Of a DNA stretch of 31,573 nt, positions 20,896 through 29,298 are shown piece by piece. A program made the translations under genes and the position numbers. Origin of the DNA: a virus; IMG/VR virus record IMGVR_UViG_3300050821_004891, positions 1-31,573 of that record; one strand, given 5' to 3'. Within the stretch, counting starts at the first letter, position 1. Each line of letters opens with the position of its first letter. The notes beneath the pieces were generated by a model. It searched no databases. It was not told where the DNA came from and saw nothing but the letters and a program-made list of their open reading frames with translations.

Positions 20896-22134
20896 TCAAA
20901 TGCTTCCCCTCAGTTCGCCCTGGATCGCTCCATGCGTACCCAGGACCCATTTGGCCGGCTGAAGGTCGAATGGACCAATATTTCCAAAGCGAACGTTTGC
21001 CCATACCTGGGTAAAGAAATCCCTGGGTATCAAGCGCTTGGCCTGGATGCGGCCAAGGTGTACATGCTATGGCGTCATCCTGATGAGCTGGCCAAGGCCG
21101 CTCACACGTTCGACATGGTTCCGCTCATGGATGAGCACATTGTCACTGATGCGGACAATCCGGAGCTTCACGCAGTAGCGGGCACCATCGGCTCAGGCGT
21201 CCGGTTCAAATATCCCTATCTTCAGGCGCCGATGGCCATCTGGGTAGGCGATTCCGTAGATGACGTGAAGACGCGCAAGAAGCGGCAATTGTCTTGCGGA
21301 TACGGCTATGAACCCGACATGACCCCCGGCCACACTCCAGAAGGAGTTGCGTACGATGGGGTGATGCGACATATTATCGGAAACCATGTCACCATCGTGA
21401 AAGCTGGGCGGGCTGGCCCGGACGTGCTGGTGGCGGATGAAGACCCTTTTATCGGAGATGAACCAGTCATGTTCAAGCGCAAGTCTGTAGTTGAAGCTGT
21501 GGTTGCCGCCCTGGCTGGTGTCACCGTTTCCCCCGAACAACAGACCGCCCTGGACGCGGCCCTGGACGCGGTCATTATTCCGTTGGAAGCGCTGGCCACG
21601 GACAAGGCGAACACTGCGGCCAAGGATGCGCTGAAGAAGATGGTCCACGGCGAAAGCTGCGACTGTGGCGCGGCGGGCTGCGGCTCCAAGGCCCCCGCCA
21701 AAGATGACACCGGCAAGGTCGGAAATATCAACCCGGCAACTGGCCGGGCGCCCGAAGGTGGAGCGCCCAACCCAGCCGCCGCAAAGGACGAAAAAGTGGA
21801 TACCGTGACGAAAGACGAAGCCACCAAGCTGGCCAATGACGCGGCGGCTGCGGCGGTCAAAGATGCCCTGGACAAAGAGCGTGCGTTGGTCGCAGCTCGC
21901 CAGGACGTGGCCGATGTCGTGGGCAACGTTGCCCTGGATAGTGCGGAAGCCGTTTACCGACACGCGCTGACCAAGGAGAAGGTGACCGGCGCCGACACCA
22001 TTCATGCTTCGGCACTCCCGACCGTGTGGGGCATCCATAAGGCCCGCAAGACGGCCGGCGCTTCCCAGGCCCTGGATGCCCAGATTGCCCCCAGCGCCGA
22101 TGCGAAGGCGGCCCTGGCTTCCATCGGCCTGTAA
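20893..22134 (+). CDS. DUF2213 prohead protease/scaffold fusion
   Basis: The 413-residue protein matches DUF2213 phage proteins, believed to be assemblin-like prohead proteases fused to a scaffold. Residues 1-185 hold the protease part: PLMDEHIV (77-84, H82), YPYLQAPMAIWVGDSVDDVK (107-126), KKRQLSCGYGYEP (129-141, S134 a likely nucleophile) and RHIIGNHVTIVKAGRAGPDV (159-178, H165). The rest is Ala/Lys/Asp-rich helix with a CDCGAAGCG cluster, as in scaffolds that leave after capsid assembly. Its start lies in a palindrome. The next genes are the cement proteins and capsid protein, the expected order. Confidence 0.82.
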   Translation: MSNASPQFALDRSMRTQDPFGRLKVEWTNISKANVCPYLGKEIPGYQALGLDAAKVYMLWRHPDELAKAAHTFDMVPLMDEHIVTDADNPELHAVAGTIGSGVRFKYPYLQAPMAIWVGDSVDDVKTRKKRQLSCGYGYEPDMTPGHTPEGVAYDGVMRHIIGNHVTIVKAGRAGPDVLVADEDPFIGDEPVMFKRKSVVEAVVAALAGVTVSPEQQTALDAALDAVIIPLEALATDKANTAAKDALKKMVHGESCDCGAAGCGSKAPAKDDTGKVGNINPATGRAPEGGAPNPAAAKDEKVDTVTKDEATKLANDAAAAAVKDALDKERALVAARQDVADVVGNVALDSAEAVYRHALTKEKVTGADTIHASALPTVWGIHKARKTAGASQALDAQIAPSADAKAALASIGL

Positions 22135-22149
22135 TCGGAGCACACCCAC

Positions 22150-23190
22150 ATGGGCTTCCAGAATCGAGTCAACCTACAGCCGCCCCCGGCCGTCGCTGGC
22201 GACTTCGCGGGAGCCAACCCGCGCATGTCGGTCACGGCACCACCGGGCGGTTACACGGCGGCCCCTGATTATCCGGCCAGCTTTGGTGGCCCGACCACGG
22301 AAGCCCTTATCGTTGGCCGGTTCGCATGGTTCAACTACGCCACGGATGACAGTGTGGTGGATGGCCAGCTTCCGGCCGGTGGACTCGCGTCCAACTATTT
22401 CCAGCCCAACAGTGTCCTGGGCTTCGTTCATCGTGAAGACCAGACTGTCATCACCAAGTTTCTGAGTGAACAGCGCATTGGTGTGCAGCAGGGCTTTCCG
22501 GTTACTGGCATTGTCCAGGGTGACGTGTGGGCTGACTTCTTCGGTCAGACACCAGCGACGGCCGGACAGGTGGTCTATGCAGACCCTGTGACCGGTAAGG
22601 CGTCGGCGGGCGCTCCCGGCCAGGGTGTGACCATCACGGGTGCCACGGGCGCCATTGTGGCGGCCACGGGCGTCATGACCATTGCAGGCTCACCCTCGGG
22701 TACAGTCGCGGTGGGTCAGGTGGTTGTTGGCGCAGGCATCCCCAAGGGGACTTTTATTACCGCGCTGATTTCCAGCACGGGTGGTGCGGGCACGGTCCAG
22801 TTGAATCAGGCCCCCGCCGGCAACATCTCGGCGGAGACCATCACCCTTTACGGCAAACAGCAGACCCGCTGGAAACTCGCGCAGCCTGTCCAGGGCGCCG
22901 CGACCTTCACGGGCCAGTTCCTGGGTGATGGTGCCAGTTCTCCTGGCCCATTCGCCTTTCCTGAGCTGACGGTGACGGGCAGCGTGACCAATGGACCCAT
23001 CCAGGCCGGAATGCTGCTGTCCGGGGCAAATGGTGATATCACGGCGGCCACCATCATTACCGGTCAGGTGTCGGGCACCATCGGCGGAGATGGTGTCTAC
23101 ACCACCAATCTGGCGTACGTCCAGAGTGCCAGCGAGACCATGACCGCGAGTCAGGGCACACTGGGCAAAATTTCCACGTGGCAGGCGTAA
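22150..23190 (+). CDS. Capsid cement/decoration protein, paralogue 1 (two insert modules)
   Basis: The 346-residue protein begins MGFQNRVNLQPPPAVAGDFA and has the core IVGRFAWFN (54-62), GFVHREDQTVITKFL (91-105) and PVTGIVQGDVWADF (117-130). It ends GTLGKISTWQA. These ends and core motifs recur in three more genes nearby and resemble the Gp24-type structural cement family that stabilises capsid surfaces. Two beta-type repeat modules of about 60 residues are inserted at about 172-233 and 272-334. CGGAGCACACCCAC precedes the ATG. Confidence 0.75.
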   Translation: MGFQNRVNLQPPPAVAGDFAGANPRMSVTAPPGGYTAAPDYPASFGGPTTEALIVGRFAWFNYATDDSVVDGQLPAGGLASNYFQPNSVLGFVHREDQTVITKFLSEQRIGVQQGFPVTGIVQGDVWADFFGQTPATAGQVVYADPVTGKASAGAPGQGVTITGATGAIVAATGVMTIAGSPSGTVAVGQVVVGAGIPKGTFITALISSTGGAGTVQLNQAPAGNISAETITLYGKQQTRWKLAQPVQGAATFTGQFLGDGASSPGPFAFPELTVTGSVTNGPIQAGMLLSGANGDITAATIITGQVSGTIGGDGVYTTNLAYVQSASETMTASQGTLGKISTWQA

Positions 23191-23196
23191 AGCACC

Positions 23197-24171
23197 ATGA
23201 CTCAGGTTACCAACAGCGGCTTTCAGTCCATCGTCAACGCCCAGCCGGCTCCGGGACAGGCGGGTGACTTCTACGGCGTGAATATTCGTGCGGTGGTCCT
23301 GGGCTCCAACATTCCGTACGGCACCCCCGGTGCTGGCGGTCAAGGTGCTGTGGGTCAGCTCGTATCGCCCCCTGGCGGTCTGACCGTGGGCAATTTTGCC
23401 TGGGCCGACTTGAACACGGGCGCGGTGTCGCAGGGGTTTGACCCCAACGGTCAGCTTGGCTTCCTTCATCGTGAAGAGCAGGCCATCATTGTCACGTACC
23501 TGGGTATTTCCACGTACGTGGTCAATCAGGGCTTCCCCATCACTCTATTCAGCCAGGGCAGCTTTTGGGCGAAGTTCGCGGGTGGCGCGAGCCCCGGCCA
23601 GAAGGTCTACGCGGACCCGGCCACGGGCGCACCCATCGCGGCCAACACTACGCCTGTCGCGGACAGTCTGACGGGCTCCATTGGCTTCAGCGGCACCGGT
23701 ACTCTGGTGACGGCCACGCCCAACCTGACCATTGCTTCGGTTGTTTCCGGCATCCTGTCTATTGGCGACACGGTGACAGGTACGGATATTCCCGCCAACA
23801 CCACCATCTTGTCGCAGACTTCTGGCACTCCTGGTGGTGTTGGCGTCTATGTGATGAGCGCCAATGCCAGTGGTACCGTATCCAGCGCTGAAGCCATCAC
23901 TTCGACTTCCACGGTGTTGGACGCCACCGCCGTAGCTTCGGGCACCCTGGGCGCCGGTGACGTGTTGAGTGGTTCCGGCATCACCACGGGAACCCAGATT
24001 ACCGGCCAGCTTTCAGGTACGCCCGGTGGTGTGGGTACCTATCGCATCAGTGTGGCCCAGGGGCCGATTGCCGGCGAAGCCGTCACGTCCAATGCCATCC
24101 TGACCAACTTCATTGTCAAGCGTACGTGCGGCGCCGGTGAAGTGGCCGTCATTTCGAGTTGGGGAACTTAA
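23197..24171 (+). CDS. Capsid cement/decoration protein, paralogue 2 (two insert modules)
   Basis: The 324-residue protein shares the frame of its neighbours: SIVNAQPAPGQAGDF near the start, GLTVGNFAWADLNTG (61-75), GFLHREEQAIIVTYL (88-102), GFPITLFSQGSFWAKFAGGA (112-131), GQKVYADP and the C-terminal GAGEVAVISSWG. Two clear repeats of the form LTIASVVSGILSIGDTVTGT, then QTSGTPGGVGVY, occupy about 177-237 and 241-299. Such modules are widespread in phage surface proteins. It probably decorates the capsid exterior. Confidence 0.75.
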   Translation: MTQVTNSGFQSIVNAQPAPGQAGDFYGVNIRAVVLGSNIPYGTPGAGGQGAVGQLVSPPGGLTVGNFAWADLNTGAVSQGFDPNGQLGFLHREEQAIIVTYLGISTYVVNQGFPITLFSQGSFWAKFAGGASPGQKVYADPATGAPIAANTTPVADSLTGSIGFSGTGTLVTATPNLTIASVVSGILSIGDTVTGTDIPANTTILSQTSGTPGGVGVYVMSANASGTVSSAEAITSTSTVLDATAVASGTLGAGDVLSGSGITTGTQITGQLSGTPGGVGTYRISVAQGPIAGEAVTSNAILTNFIVKRTCGAGEVAVISSWGT

Positions 24172-24174
24172 ACC

Positions 24175-24954
24175 ATGGGCTTTCAGACTCAAGTCAACAT
24201 CCAGCCGGGCGTTGGTCAAGCAGGCGATTTCGCCAGCGCTAACCTGCGCACCGTTGTGGAAGCGGGACCGGGTGGCTTCATTGCCGCTGCCCCGCCGCGT
24301 TCCCCCATCGTTGGCAACTTTGCCTGGGGTAATCAAAACCCGGCCTTGGTTGACTTCAGCAACATGACTGTGCATGGAAATCCCGGTACGGGCGTGGCCG
24401 AAGGCATGCAGGCTGTTGGCAGCTACCAGGGTGAAACCGGTGTGGAAATTGGCTTTGTGCATCGCGAAGCTGAAATTCCCATGTACCAGTATCTGGCTCC
24501 CACCACCTACGCCTATGTCGTGGGCCAGATTATCACCCTGTACAACAACGGTGACTTCTGGGCGCTCTTTGCAGCCGGCGCCACCGTGGGCCAGAAAGTG
24601 TTTGCCAACTACAAGGATGGCTCGGCATATGCGGCGGCCACCGGTACGTCCACGCAGACCGCCACCAGTTCTTCATCGTCCCTGGCCAATACGGGCGTGT
24701 TGACTGTTGGGGGCACCTTCACAGGCAGCGTGAACGTTGGTGACGTGTGGACTGACACAGCCAGCGGTCAAGCGTTTGCCATCCTCCAACAGCTTTCGGG
24801 TACGGCGAACGGCGCCGGTACGTATCAAACCAGTCTCGTAGGCGTCACGATTTCCGCGACAGCTTTCACGGCGGCTGGTAGTGTAGAGACTGCGTTCTTT
24901 GTTGACTCACCGGCTGCGGCTGGCGAGCTTGCGAAAATCACCACCTGGGGATAA
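24175..24954 (+). CDS. Capsid cement/decoration protein, paralogue 3 (one insert module)
   Basis: The 259-residue protein begins MGFQTQVNIQPGVGQAGDFA, nearly matching paralogue 1, followed by IVGNFAWGN, GFVHREAEIPMYQYL, VGQIITLYNNGDFWALFAAG and GQKVFANYKDG. It ends AAGELAKITTWG. Only one repeat module is inserted (about 175-238, including LTVGGTFTGSVNVGDVWTD). The short spacing to the previous gene and the match of the ends point to tandem duplication followed by divergence. Confidence 0.75.
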   Translation: MGFQTQVNIQPGVGQAGDFASANLRTVVEAGPGGFIAAAPPRSPIVGNFAWGNQNPALVDFSNMTVHGNPGTGVAEGMQAVGSYQGETGVEIGFVHREAEIPMYQYLAPTTYAYVVGQIITLYNNGDFWALFAAGATVGQKVFANYKDGSAYAAATGTSTQTATSSSSSLANTGVLTVGGTFTGSVNVGDVWTDTASGQAFAILQQLSGTANGAGTYQTSLVGVTISATAFTAAGSVETAFFVDSPAAAGELAKITTWG

Positions 24955-24958
24955 ACCA

Positions 24959-26080
24959 ATGCGCGTTGTATTTGACCAAAAAGCGTTCCATGCGGCTATG
25001 AAGGCCGGGCACGGCGCCGCGATTCTTGCGCGCGCTGCGGAAAGACGGGGCCTTCATTTCCATGATCGTAGCATGGAGGAACTGGCCGTCACCGCGCTTC
25101 GCGTTGCGGCTCGTGATTCCATCGAGATCACTGACCCTGATACCGGCAAGGTGACCCGCGAATGGGGTGCGTTTGACGCGCAACCTGAGCTGGTGACGGT
25201 CGCGAACGCCGGCATTCCTGGCTTCCTCACCAACTGGGTTGATCCCAAGTTGATTGAGGCGTTGGTCGCGCCAATGAAGGCCGCCCAGATTTACGGGGAA
25301 GAGAAGAAAGGTGACTGGACCACGGAGGACATTTATTTCTCCGTGATCGAGTCACAGGGTGAGGTTTCCAGCTATGGCGATTTCAGCGCCAACGGCAGTG
25401 TGGAAATCAACGCGAACTTCCCGCAGCGTCAGTGCTACCACTACCAGACTTTCACCCAGTGGGGTGAGCGGGAAATGGCGAAGGCAGCTCTGGCCAAGAT
25501 CGATCAGGCCAGCCGGCTGAACATCGCCAGCGTCCTGTTGCTCAATAAGTTCCAGAACGCCAGCTACTTCTTCGGCATCAGCGGGTTGCAGATTTATGGC
25601 GGCCTGAATGACCCCACGCTGTATGCGCCGATCGCGGCCACCAGCCCCTGGAGCCAGTCTGGCACGACCAGCGCCATCATCTACGACGACATCCGCCGTC
25701 TGTTCCAACAGATCCAGGCCCAGGCCAACGGCTTGGTGTCGCAGGATATGCGCATGGTCCTGGCGATGAGCCCGACTCAGGAAGTGAATCTGGCCAAAAC
25801 GAACGAGTTCAACGTCAACGTTCATGACCAGCTCAAGAAGAATTTCCCGGCCATCCGCATTGTGTCGGCTCCGGAATTCTCCACCCAGTCGGGTGAGCTG
25901 GTGCAGTTGATCGTTGAAGAGTTGGAAGGTCAGGAGACCACCACCTGTAGCTTCACGGAGAAGCTGCGGGCTCACGCGGTGGTGCAGGATACTTCGAGCT
26001 GGAAACAGAAGAAGAGCCAGGGCACCAGCGGCACTGTCGTCTTCCGCAGCTTCCTGATTGGTCAGATGACCGTTTCGTAA
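24959..26080 (+). CDS. Major capsid protein (DUF2184-like)
   Basis: The 373-residue protein is the expected main shell subunit. Characteristic blocks include NAGIPGFLTNWVDP (83-96), GEEKKGDWTTEDIYFSVIES (113-132), GEVSSYGDFSANG (134-146), FPQRQCYHYQTFTQWGERE (153-171), LNIASVLLLNKFQNASYFFG (183-202) and SGLQIYGGLNDP. These match DUF2184 capsid proteins of HK97-like folds. ATG 24959 follows GGGGATAAACC. It sits among cement paralogues; residues 83-111 are echoed in the Tat-signal protein at 5946-6260. Confidence 0.88.
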   Translation: MRVVFDQKAFHAAMKAGHGAAILARAAERRGLHFHDRSMEELAVTALRVAARDSIEITDPDTGKVTREWGAFDAQPELVTVANAGIPGFLTNWVDPKLIEALVAPMKAAQIYGEEKKGDWTTEDIYFSVIESQGEVSSYGDFSANGSVEINANFPQRQCYHYQTFTQWGEREMAKAALAKIDQASRLNIASVLLLNKFQNASYFFGISGLQIYGGLNDPTLYAPIAATSPWSQSGTTSAIIYDDIRRLFQQIQAQANGLVSQDMRMVLAMSPTQEVNLAKTNEFNVNVHDQLKKNFPAIRIVSAPEFSTQSGELVQLIVEELEGQETTTCSFTEKLRAHAVVQDTSSWKQKKSQGTSGTVVFRSFLIGQMTVS

Positions 26081-26089
26081 TGTGACACT

Positions 26090-26608
26090 GTGGGCGCCTT
26101 CTATCGCAATTCCCACGCGGTGGAAGGCGCCTTCGCTTCATACAACCCCCGCTTTCAGATCCTTGCTGGCCAGGGCGCTCTAGTTGCGAATCCAGCCGGT
26201 GTAGCCATTGGCCGCTTCGCCTGGGCTGATTTGACGGCCGGGCTTGTCTATTCCGCCCAACAGCATGCGACGGATGTTCTGGGCTTCGTATATCGTCCCT
26301 CTTTGGATAATCAATACTGGCCGACATACGATTGGCGTCGGACTTACTGGGATCGCACCCAGCGGGCCTGGATTTCTAGGGGCGGCTTTGAGCTGACCCT
26401 TGCACGACGCGGGGACTTCTGGGCGCGATTCCTGGGTGGGGCTTATATCGGGCAGGACGTTTATGCTAACGTTCTGGACGGCTCCTGTGCCGCTTTTAAT
26501 CGTGGTACCGGCCCGGTAACTGGGTACGTTCAGACTCCGTGGCAAACGGTCAGCGAAAGCGCTCCAGGGGAATTATCTATAATTTCAAGTTGGAGTTTCT
26601 TCTCATGA
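26090..26608 (+). CDS. Capsid cement/decoration protein, paralogue 4 (no insert)
   Basis: The 172-residue protein retains only the shared core: AFASYNPRFQILAGQGALVA, AIGRFAWADLTAG, LGFVYRP, then RRGDFWARFLGGAYIGQDVY and the C-terminal PGELSIISSWSF. It carries an unusual Trp/Tyr/Arg-rich stretch (YWPTYDWRRTYWDRTQRAWI) in place of the usual REEQ helix, and no repeat module. It begins with GTG nine bases after the capsid stop and has no Shine-Dalgarno, so expression may be low or coupled. Confidence 0.65.
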   Translation: MGAFYRNSHAVEGAFASYNPRFQILAGQGALVANPAGVAIGRFAWADLTAGLVYSAQQHATDVLGFVYRPSLDNQYWPTYDWRRTYWDRTQRAWISRGGFELTLARRGDFWARFLGGAYIGQDVYANVLDGSCAAFNRGTGPVTGYVQTPWQTVSESAPGELSIISSWSFFS

Positions 26609-27084
26609 GCAACGGCAATGCACGCGGCACGCAATCCCCCACCATCCCAACACCCCCGGTGAATCCCAATAGCGGTACCAACAGTACGGCCAACACCCCC
26701 AGCAACCAGACCAACAGCACCACAACGGTGACGGTCTACTGCAAGCTTCCCAACGGCTTCCTGATCGAATTAGGGGAGCGTGATGACCCCGACTATGTGT
26801 CGGTTGGCCTGAAGGGCATTTCCCACATGCGCACGGCCGGCGCAGAATGGGGCATCACCGAAGGCGTGGCCAGAGATGTTTGGGAACGTTTCAAGAAAGA
26901 AAAGAAGGATTTCAAGATTATCAAGGGCGGCTTTATCTTTGCGCAGGATGACGCGAAGGACGCGGCGGCCCAGGGCAAAGCCATGGCCGAGCTGAGGACC
27001 GGTCTGGAAAAGCTGAAGCCCAAGAATTTGCCAGTGGGCATGAAGGATGTGGAAAGGAAAGTTGAGCGCTACGTCGGAGCATAA
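26605..27084 (+). CDS. Conserved structural-operon protein (159 aa)
   Basis: ATG 26605 overlaps the preceding stop and has GGAG nine bases upstream. The first 50 residues are low-complexity Pro/Asn/Thr/Ser, as in flexible virion linkers. The rest is a folded part containing CKLPNGFLIELGERDDPDYV and WGITEGVARDVWERFKKEKK. It lies between the capsid genes and the DUF4054 connector, where many phages carry a small accessory head protein. Function not assigned. Confidence 0.65.
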   Translation: MSNGNARGTQSPTIPTPPVNPNSGTNSTANTPSNQTNSTTTVTVYCKLPNGFLIELGERDDPDYVSVGLKGISHMRTAGAEWGITEGVARDVWERFKKEKKDFKIIKGGFIFAQDDAKDAAAQGKAMAELRTGLEKLKPKNLPVGMKDVERKVERYVGA

Positions 27085-27089
27085 CAGTC

Positions 27090-27647
27090 ATGGCCGTTGT
27101 TGCATGTCCGCCAAATACTCCCCCGGTCCACGGGGTAGTGCAATTTGTCTTCAGCGAATTCGCTACGCAAATGCCAGAGTTCGCTGGAATCAATCAGGCG
27201 TGGGCAGCAACGGCCTTTACTGATGCCACGTTTCTACTAAGCAACAGTTGCCGGTCCCCGATCCGGGACGCAAATAAACGCCAGTACTTCCTATACCTAC
27301 TCACGGCCCATGTTTGCTTCTTGCGCTTCGGTAGCAACGATGGCGCCGGCAATGTGACCCCTGCGCCCGGTATCGTGGGCAGAGTCAGTGACGCCCACGA
27401 GGGTAGCGTGTCGGTCCGCGCGGAGTACAGCGCCACCAACGTCCCCCAGGGCCAAGCTTTTTACATCCAGACACGTTGGGGTGCTTTGTATTGGCAACAG
27501 ACGGCCAAATACCGGGCCTTTCGCTATGCGCCCCCGCCGGCTACGTCATGTGGCCAGTGCGGTGGCCCGTTGGGCATGTGTTCGTGCGGTATTGGTATTG
27601 GCCCCGTGGGTACGGGATTTCCGGGGTATAACGGCGGTTGCTCATAG
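27090..27647 (+). CDS. DUF4054-like head-tail connector protein
   Basis: The 185-residue protein has the family features: an N-terminal EFATQMPEFAGIN, the helix RQYFLYLLTAHVCFLRFG (about 64-81), GRVSDAHEGSVSVRAEY (about 97-113) and QTRWGALYWQQTAKYRAFRY (about 127-146). Proteins of this type bridge the portal to the tail in contractile and siphovirus particles. The last 38 residues add a Gly/Cys-rich tail (CGQCGGPLGMCSCG) that may bind zinc. Confidence 0.75.
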   Translation: MAVVACPPNTPPVHGVVQFVFSEFATQMPEFAGINQAWAATAFTDATFLLSNSCRSPIRDANKRQYFLYLLTAHVCFLRFGSNDGAGNVTPAPGIVGRVSDAHEGSVSVRAEYSATNVPQGQAFYIQTRWGALYWQQTAKYRAFRYAPPPATSCGQCGGPLGMCSCGIGIGPVGTGFPGYNGGCS

Positions 27648-27650
27648 GTC

Positions 27651-28154
27651 ATGGCTCAACAAACTGTTTGTTGGAACGGCGGGGACAAGATGCGCAAAGC
27701 GCTACAGTCTATCGCTGACAAGTTGGGCACTGCGGGCAAGGTGCAAATTGGTTTCTTTGAGGATGCCACTTATCCGCCAGCGTACACCACGCGCCAGAAG
27801 TTCCGCATAAACGGCGGGAAGCGTAAACCGGTCCCGGTGGCCCAGGTGGCATTCTGGAACATCTATGGGACGAAGAAGACCCCACCCCGTGACTTCATGG
27901 GTGCAGCCATTCGAGCCAATCAGAGTTACTGGCCGCAGGACATTGCAGACTTGGCCAAAGCCCATAGTTATGATGCTCGGAAGGTGTTGGAATTGATGGG
28001 CGAAAGCATCAAGGATGACATCGTGCATTACATAGAAGTCTGGTCACAGCCACCTAACTCAAAGGTGACCGTGGCAATCAAGGGGTTTAACAAACCCCTG
28101 ACAGACGAAGGCATCATGAAAGCCAACGTTGGTTTCAGGGTGACAGGTGTATGA
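27651..28154 (+). CDS. HK97 gp10-like tail-completion/connector protein
   Basis: The 167-residue protein contains KVQIGFFEDATYPP and VPVAQVAFWNIYGTKKTPPR, where a V-A-x-x-A-x-x-N-x-x-G-T segment followed by PPR is the typical core of HK97 gp10-like and virion morphogenesis proteins at the head-tail junction. A helical middle and a C-terminal GFNKPLTDEGIMKANV complete it. It ends in an ATGA overlap with the next small gene. Confidence 0.7.
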   Translation: MAQQTVCWNGGDKMRKALQSIADKLGTAGKVQIGFFEDATYPPAYTTRQKFRINGGKRKPVPVAQVAFWNIYGTKKTPPRDFMGAAIRANQSYWPQDIADLAKAHSYDARKVLELMGESIKDDIVHYIEVWSQPPNSKVTVAIKGFNKPLTDEGIMKANVGFRVTGV

Positions 28155-28306
28155 ACAACATTCTAAATCGGCTGTACGCACGCGTGTGGCGCAAATGGTT
28201 GACGACTTACGAAGGTATCATAAAGGTTGATGGTGTTTTATCGTGGCGTTCCTGTTGGGCCACATTGCCCAACGGTAAGCATTGCAAGTTGGTCCACCTA
28301 TTATGA
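28151..28306 (+). CDS. Small basic protein of unknown function (51 aa)
   Basis: A short frame begins with an ATG in the previous stop (ATGA at 28151-28154) and ends in another ATGA at 28303-28306. The protein begins MNNILNRLYARVWRKWLTTY; it is basic and aromatic and contains two cysteines later (SCWATLPNGKHC). Precise end-to-end fit between two tail genes argues that it is real. No family recognised. Confidence 0.65.
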   Translation: MNNILNRLYARVWRKWLTTYEGIIKVDGVLSWRSCWATLPNGKHCKLVHLL

Positions 28307-28701
28307 ATCTTCACGGCATAGTGCGCGGCGCCATCACAACCGTTAACCCGGACTTGCTGGTGCCATACTACAAGTCCAATGGCTTCACGCAAGACGCGAC
28401 GTTTGCCCAGGTGCCCGCGTATGCGGCACCCGTCAATGTACCCATCCAAGTCCAGGCCCTGACCGGGCGCTGGCTCGCGCATAAGGACTTGGTGAATATC
28501 CAGGGCGTCCTACGCTCCGTACACATGTACGGCAATACCCAGGGCATTGTACGCGCGGACCAGAAAGGTGGGGACTTGTTGTATTTCCCACAAGTGCCGG
28601 GTGGCGCGTCCTACTTCTGGAAGGTTGCAGCCGTGTTGGAAACGTGGCCCGACTGGTGTCACCTTGCCGTTGTCATGCAGACCTTCACGAGCTTGCCATG
28701 A
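28303..28701 (+). CDS. Tail-completion/neck-type protein (132 aa)
   Basis: The protein contains QVPAYAAPVNVPIQVQALTG, then LVNIQGVLRSVHMYGNTQGI and DQKGGDLLYFPQVPGGASYF. This arrangement is shared by small phage proteins located between gp10-like and neck genes. It is beta-rich and probably forms part of the head-tail joining ring. ATGA overlaps on both sides. Confidence 0.65.
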   Translation: MNLHGIVRGAITTVNPDLLVPYYKSNGFTQDATFAQVPAYAAPVNVPIQVQALTGRWLAHKDLVNIQGVLRSVHMYGNTQGIVRADQKGGDLLYFPQVPGGASYFWKVAAVLETWPDWCHLAVVMQTFTSLP

Positions 28702-29225
28702 ACATCAGCATTACGTCGGCTCAGCTCTATACGATCATCGGCCAGTTTGTCCAAGCTGTCATTGGCACAGATCCGGCTACGAGCCAGACCGTGGTCGTGA
28801 CCCGTGGGCAAATAAACCTCGTGGCCATGCCTGACTCGGCCTTCGTCAACATGCAGCTCTTCACCATGGGACGGCTGAGGACTAACGTCCATACATACAC
28901 CGTTGACCAGCAAATGGAAGTCGAAGTGGGTACGAAGGTGAAGGTGCGGTTGGACTTCTACGGCCCCCTGGCGGAAGACTGGTCCAGGGGCGTGACGGCC
29001 CTATGGCGTGATGACTATGGCTGCGCGTTCCTAGCGAGCGTGGGCGCTCCCCTCTACGACGGAGACCCCATGCAAGCCGCCCTGGTCAATGGGGAAGAGC
29101 AGTACGAAAACCGGTGGATCGTCGAAATGTACCTACAGTACAACCCGGTGATTACGGTTCCTCAGCAATCCGCGACCACCTTCAAAGTCAAGGTGAAAAA
29201 CGTGGACGAGACCTTCCCGCCGTAG
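28698..29225 (+). CDS. LIC_12616-like neck protein
   Basis: The 175-residue protein starts MNISITSAQLYTIIGQFVQA and contains GQINLVAMPDSAFVNMQLFT, RRTNVHTYTVDQQ-like middle residues (RLRTNVHTYTVDQQ) and GAPLYDGDPMQAALVNGEEQ. These features fit the LIC_12616/neck family found just before contractile tail sheath genes. It may act as a tail terminator or neck ring. ATG 28698 overlaps the preceding stop. Confidence 0.65.
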   Translation: MNISITSAQLYTIIGQFVQAVIGTDPATSQTVVVTRGQINLVAMPDSAFVNMQLFTMGRLRTNVHTYTVDQQMEVEVGTKVKVRLDFYGPLAEDWSRGVTALWRDDYGCAFLASVGAPLYDGDPMQAALVNGEEQYENRWIVEMYLQYNPVITVPQQSATTFKVKVKNVDETFPP

Positions 29226-29231
29226 ATTCGT

Positions 29232-29260
29232 TTGGCGTGACATAATCCGGGTGGTATGCT
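29232..29260 (+). promoter_or_regulatory. Possible promoter for the tail genes
   Basis: TTGGCG (29232-29237), a 17-base spacer and TATGCT (29255-29260) match the sigma-70 plan within the 73-base gap before the sheath gene. The sheath is needed in large amounts, so a dedicated promoter is plausible. A leader of about 30 bases would contain the CGGAG ribosome site. Confidence 0.4.
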
Positions 29261-29298
29261 TCGATTAGACATAGTTCCAGTCAGTCGGAGCCTACCCC

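Noticed and set aside
21193-22149. Long minus-strand frames opposite the protease/scaffold gene
   Set aside because: They arise from Ala- and Gly-rich codons on the coding strand; the product is low in recognisable motifs and no gene on that strand adjoins it.
22690-23469. Minus-strand frame opposite the first two cement genes
   Set aside because: It crosses the junction of two plus-strand genes and mirrors their repeat modules, so it is a shadow.
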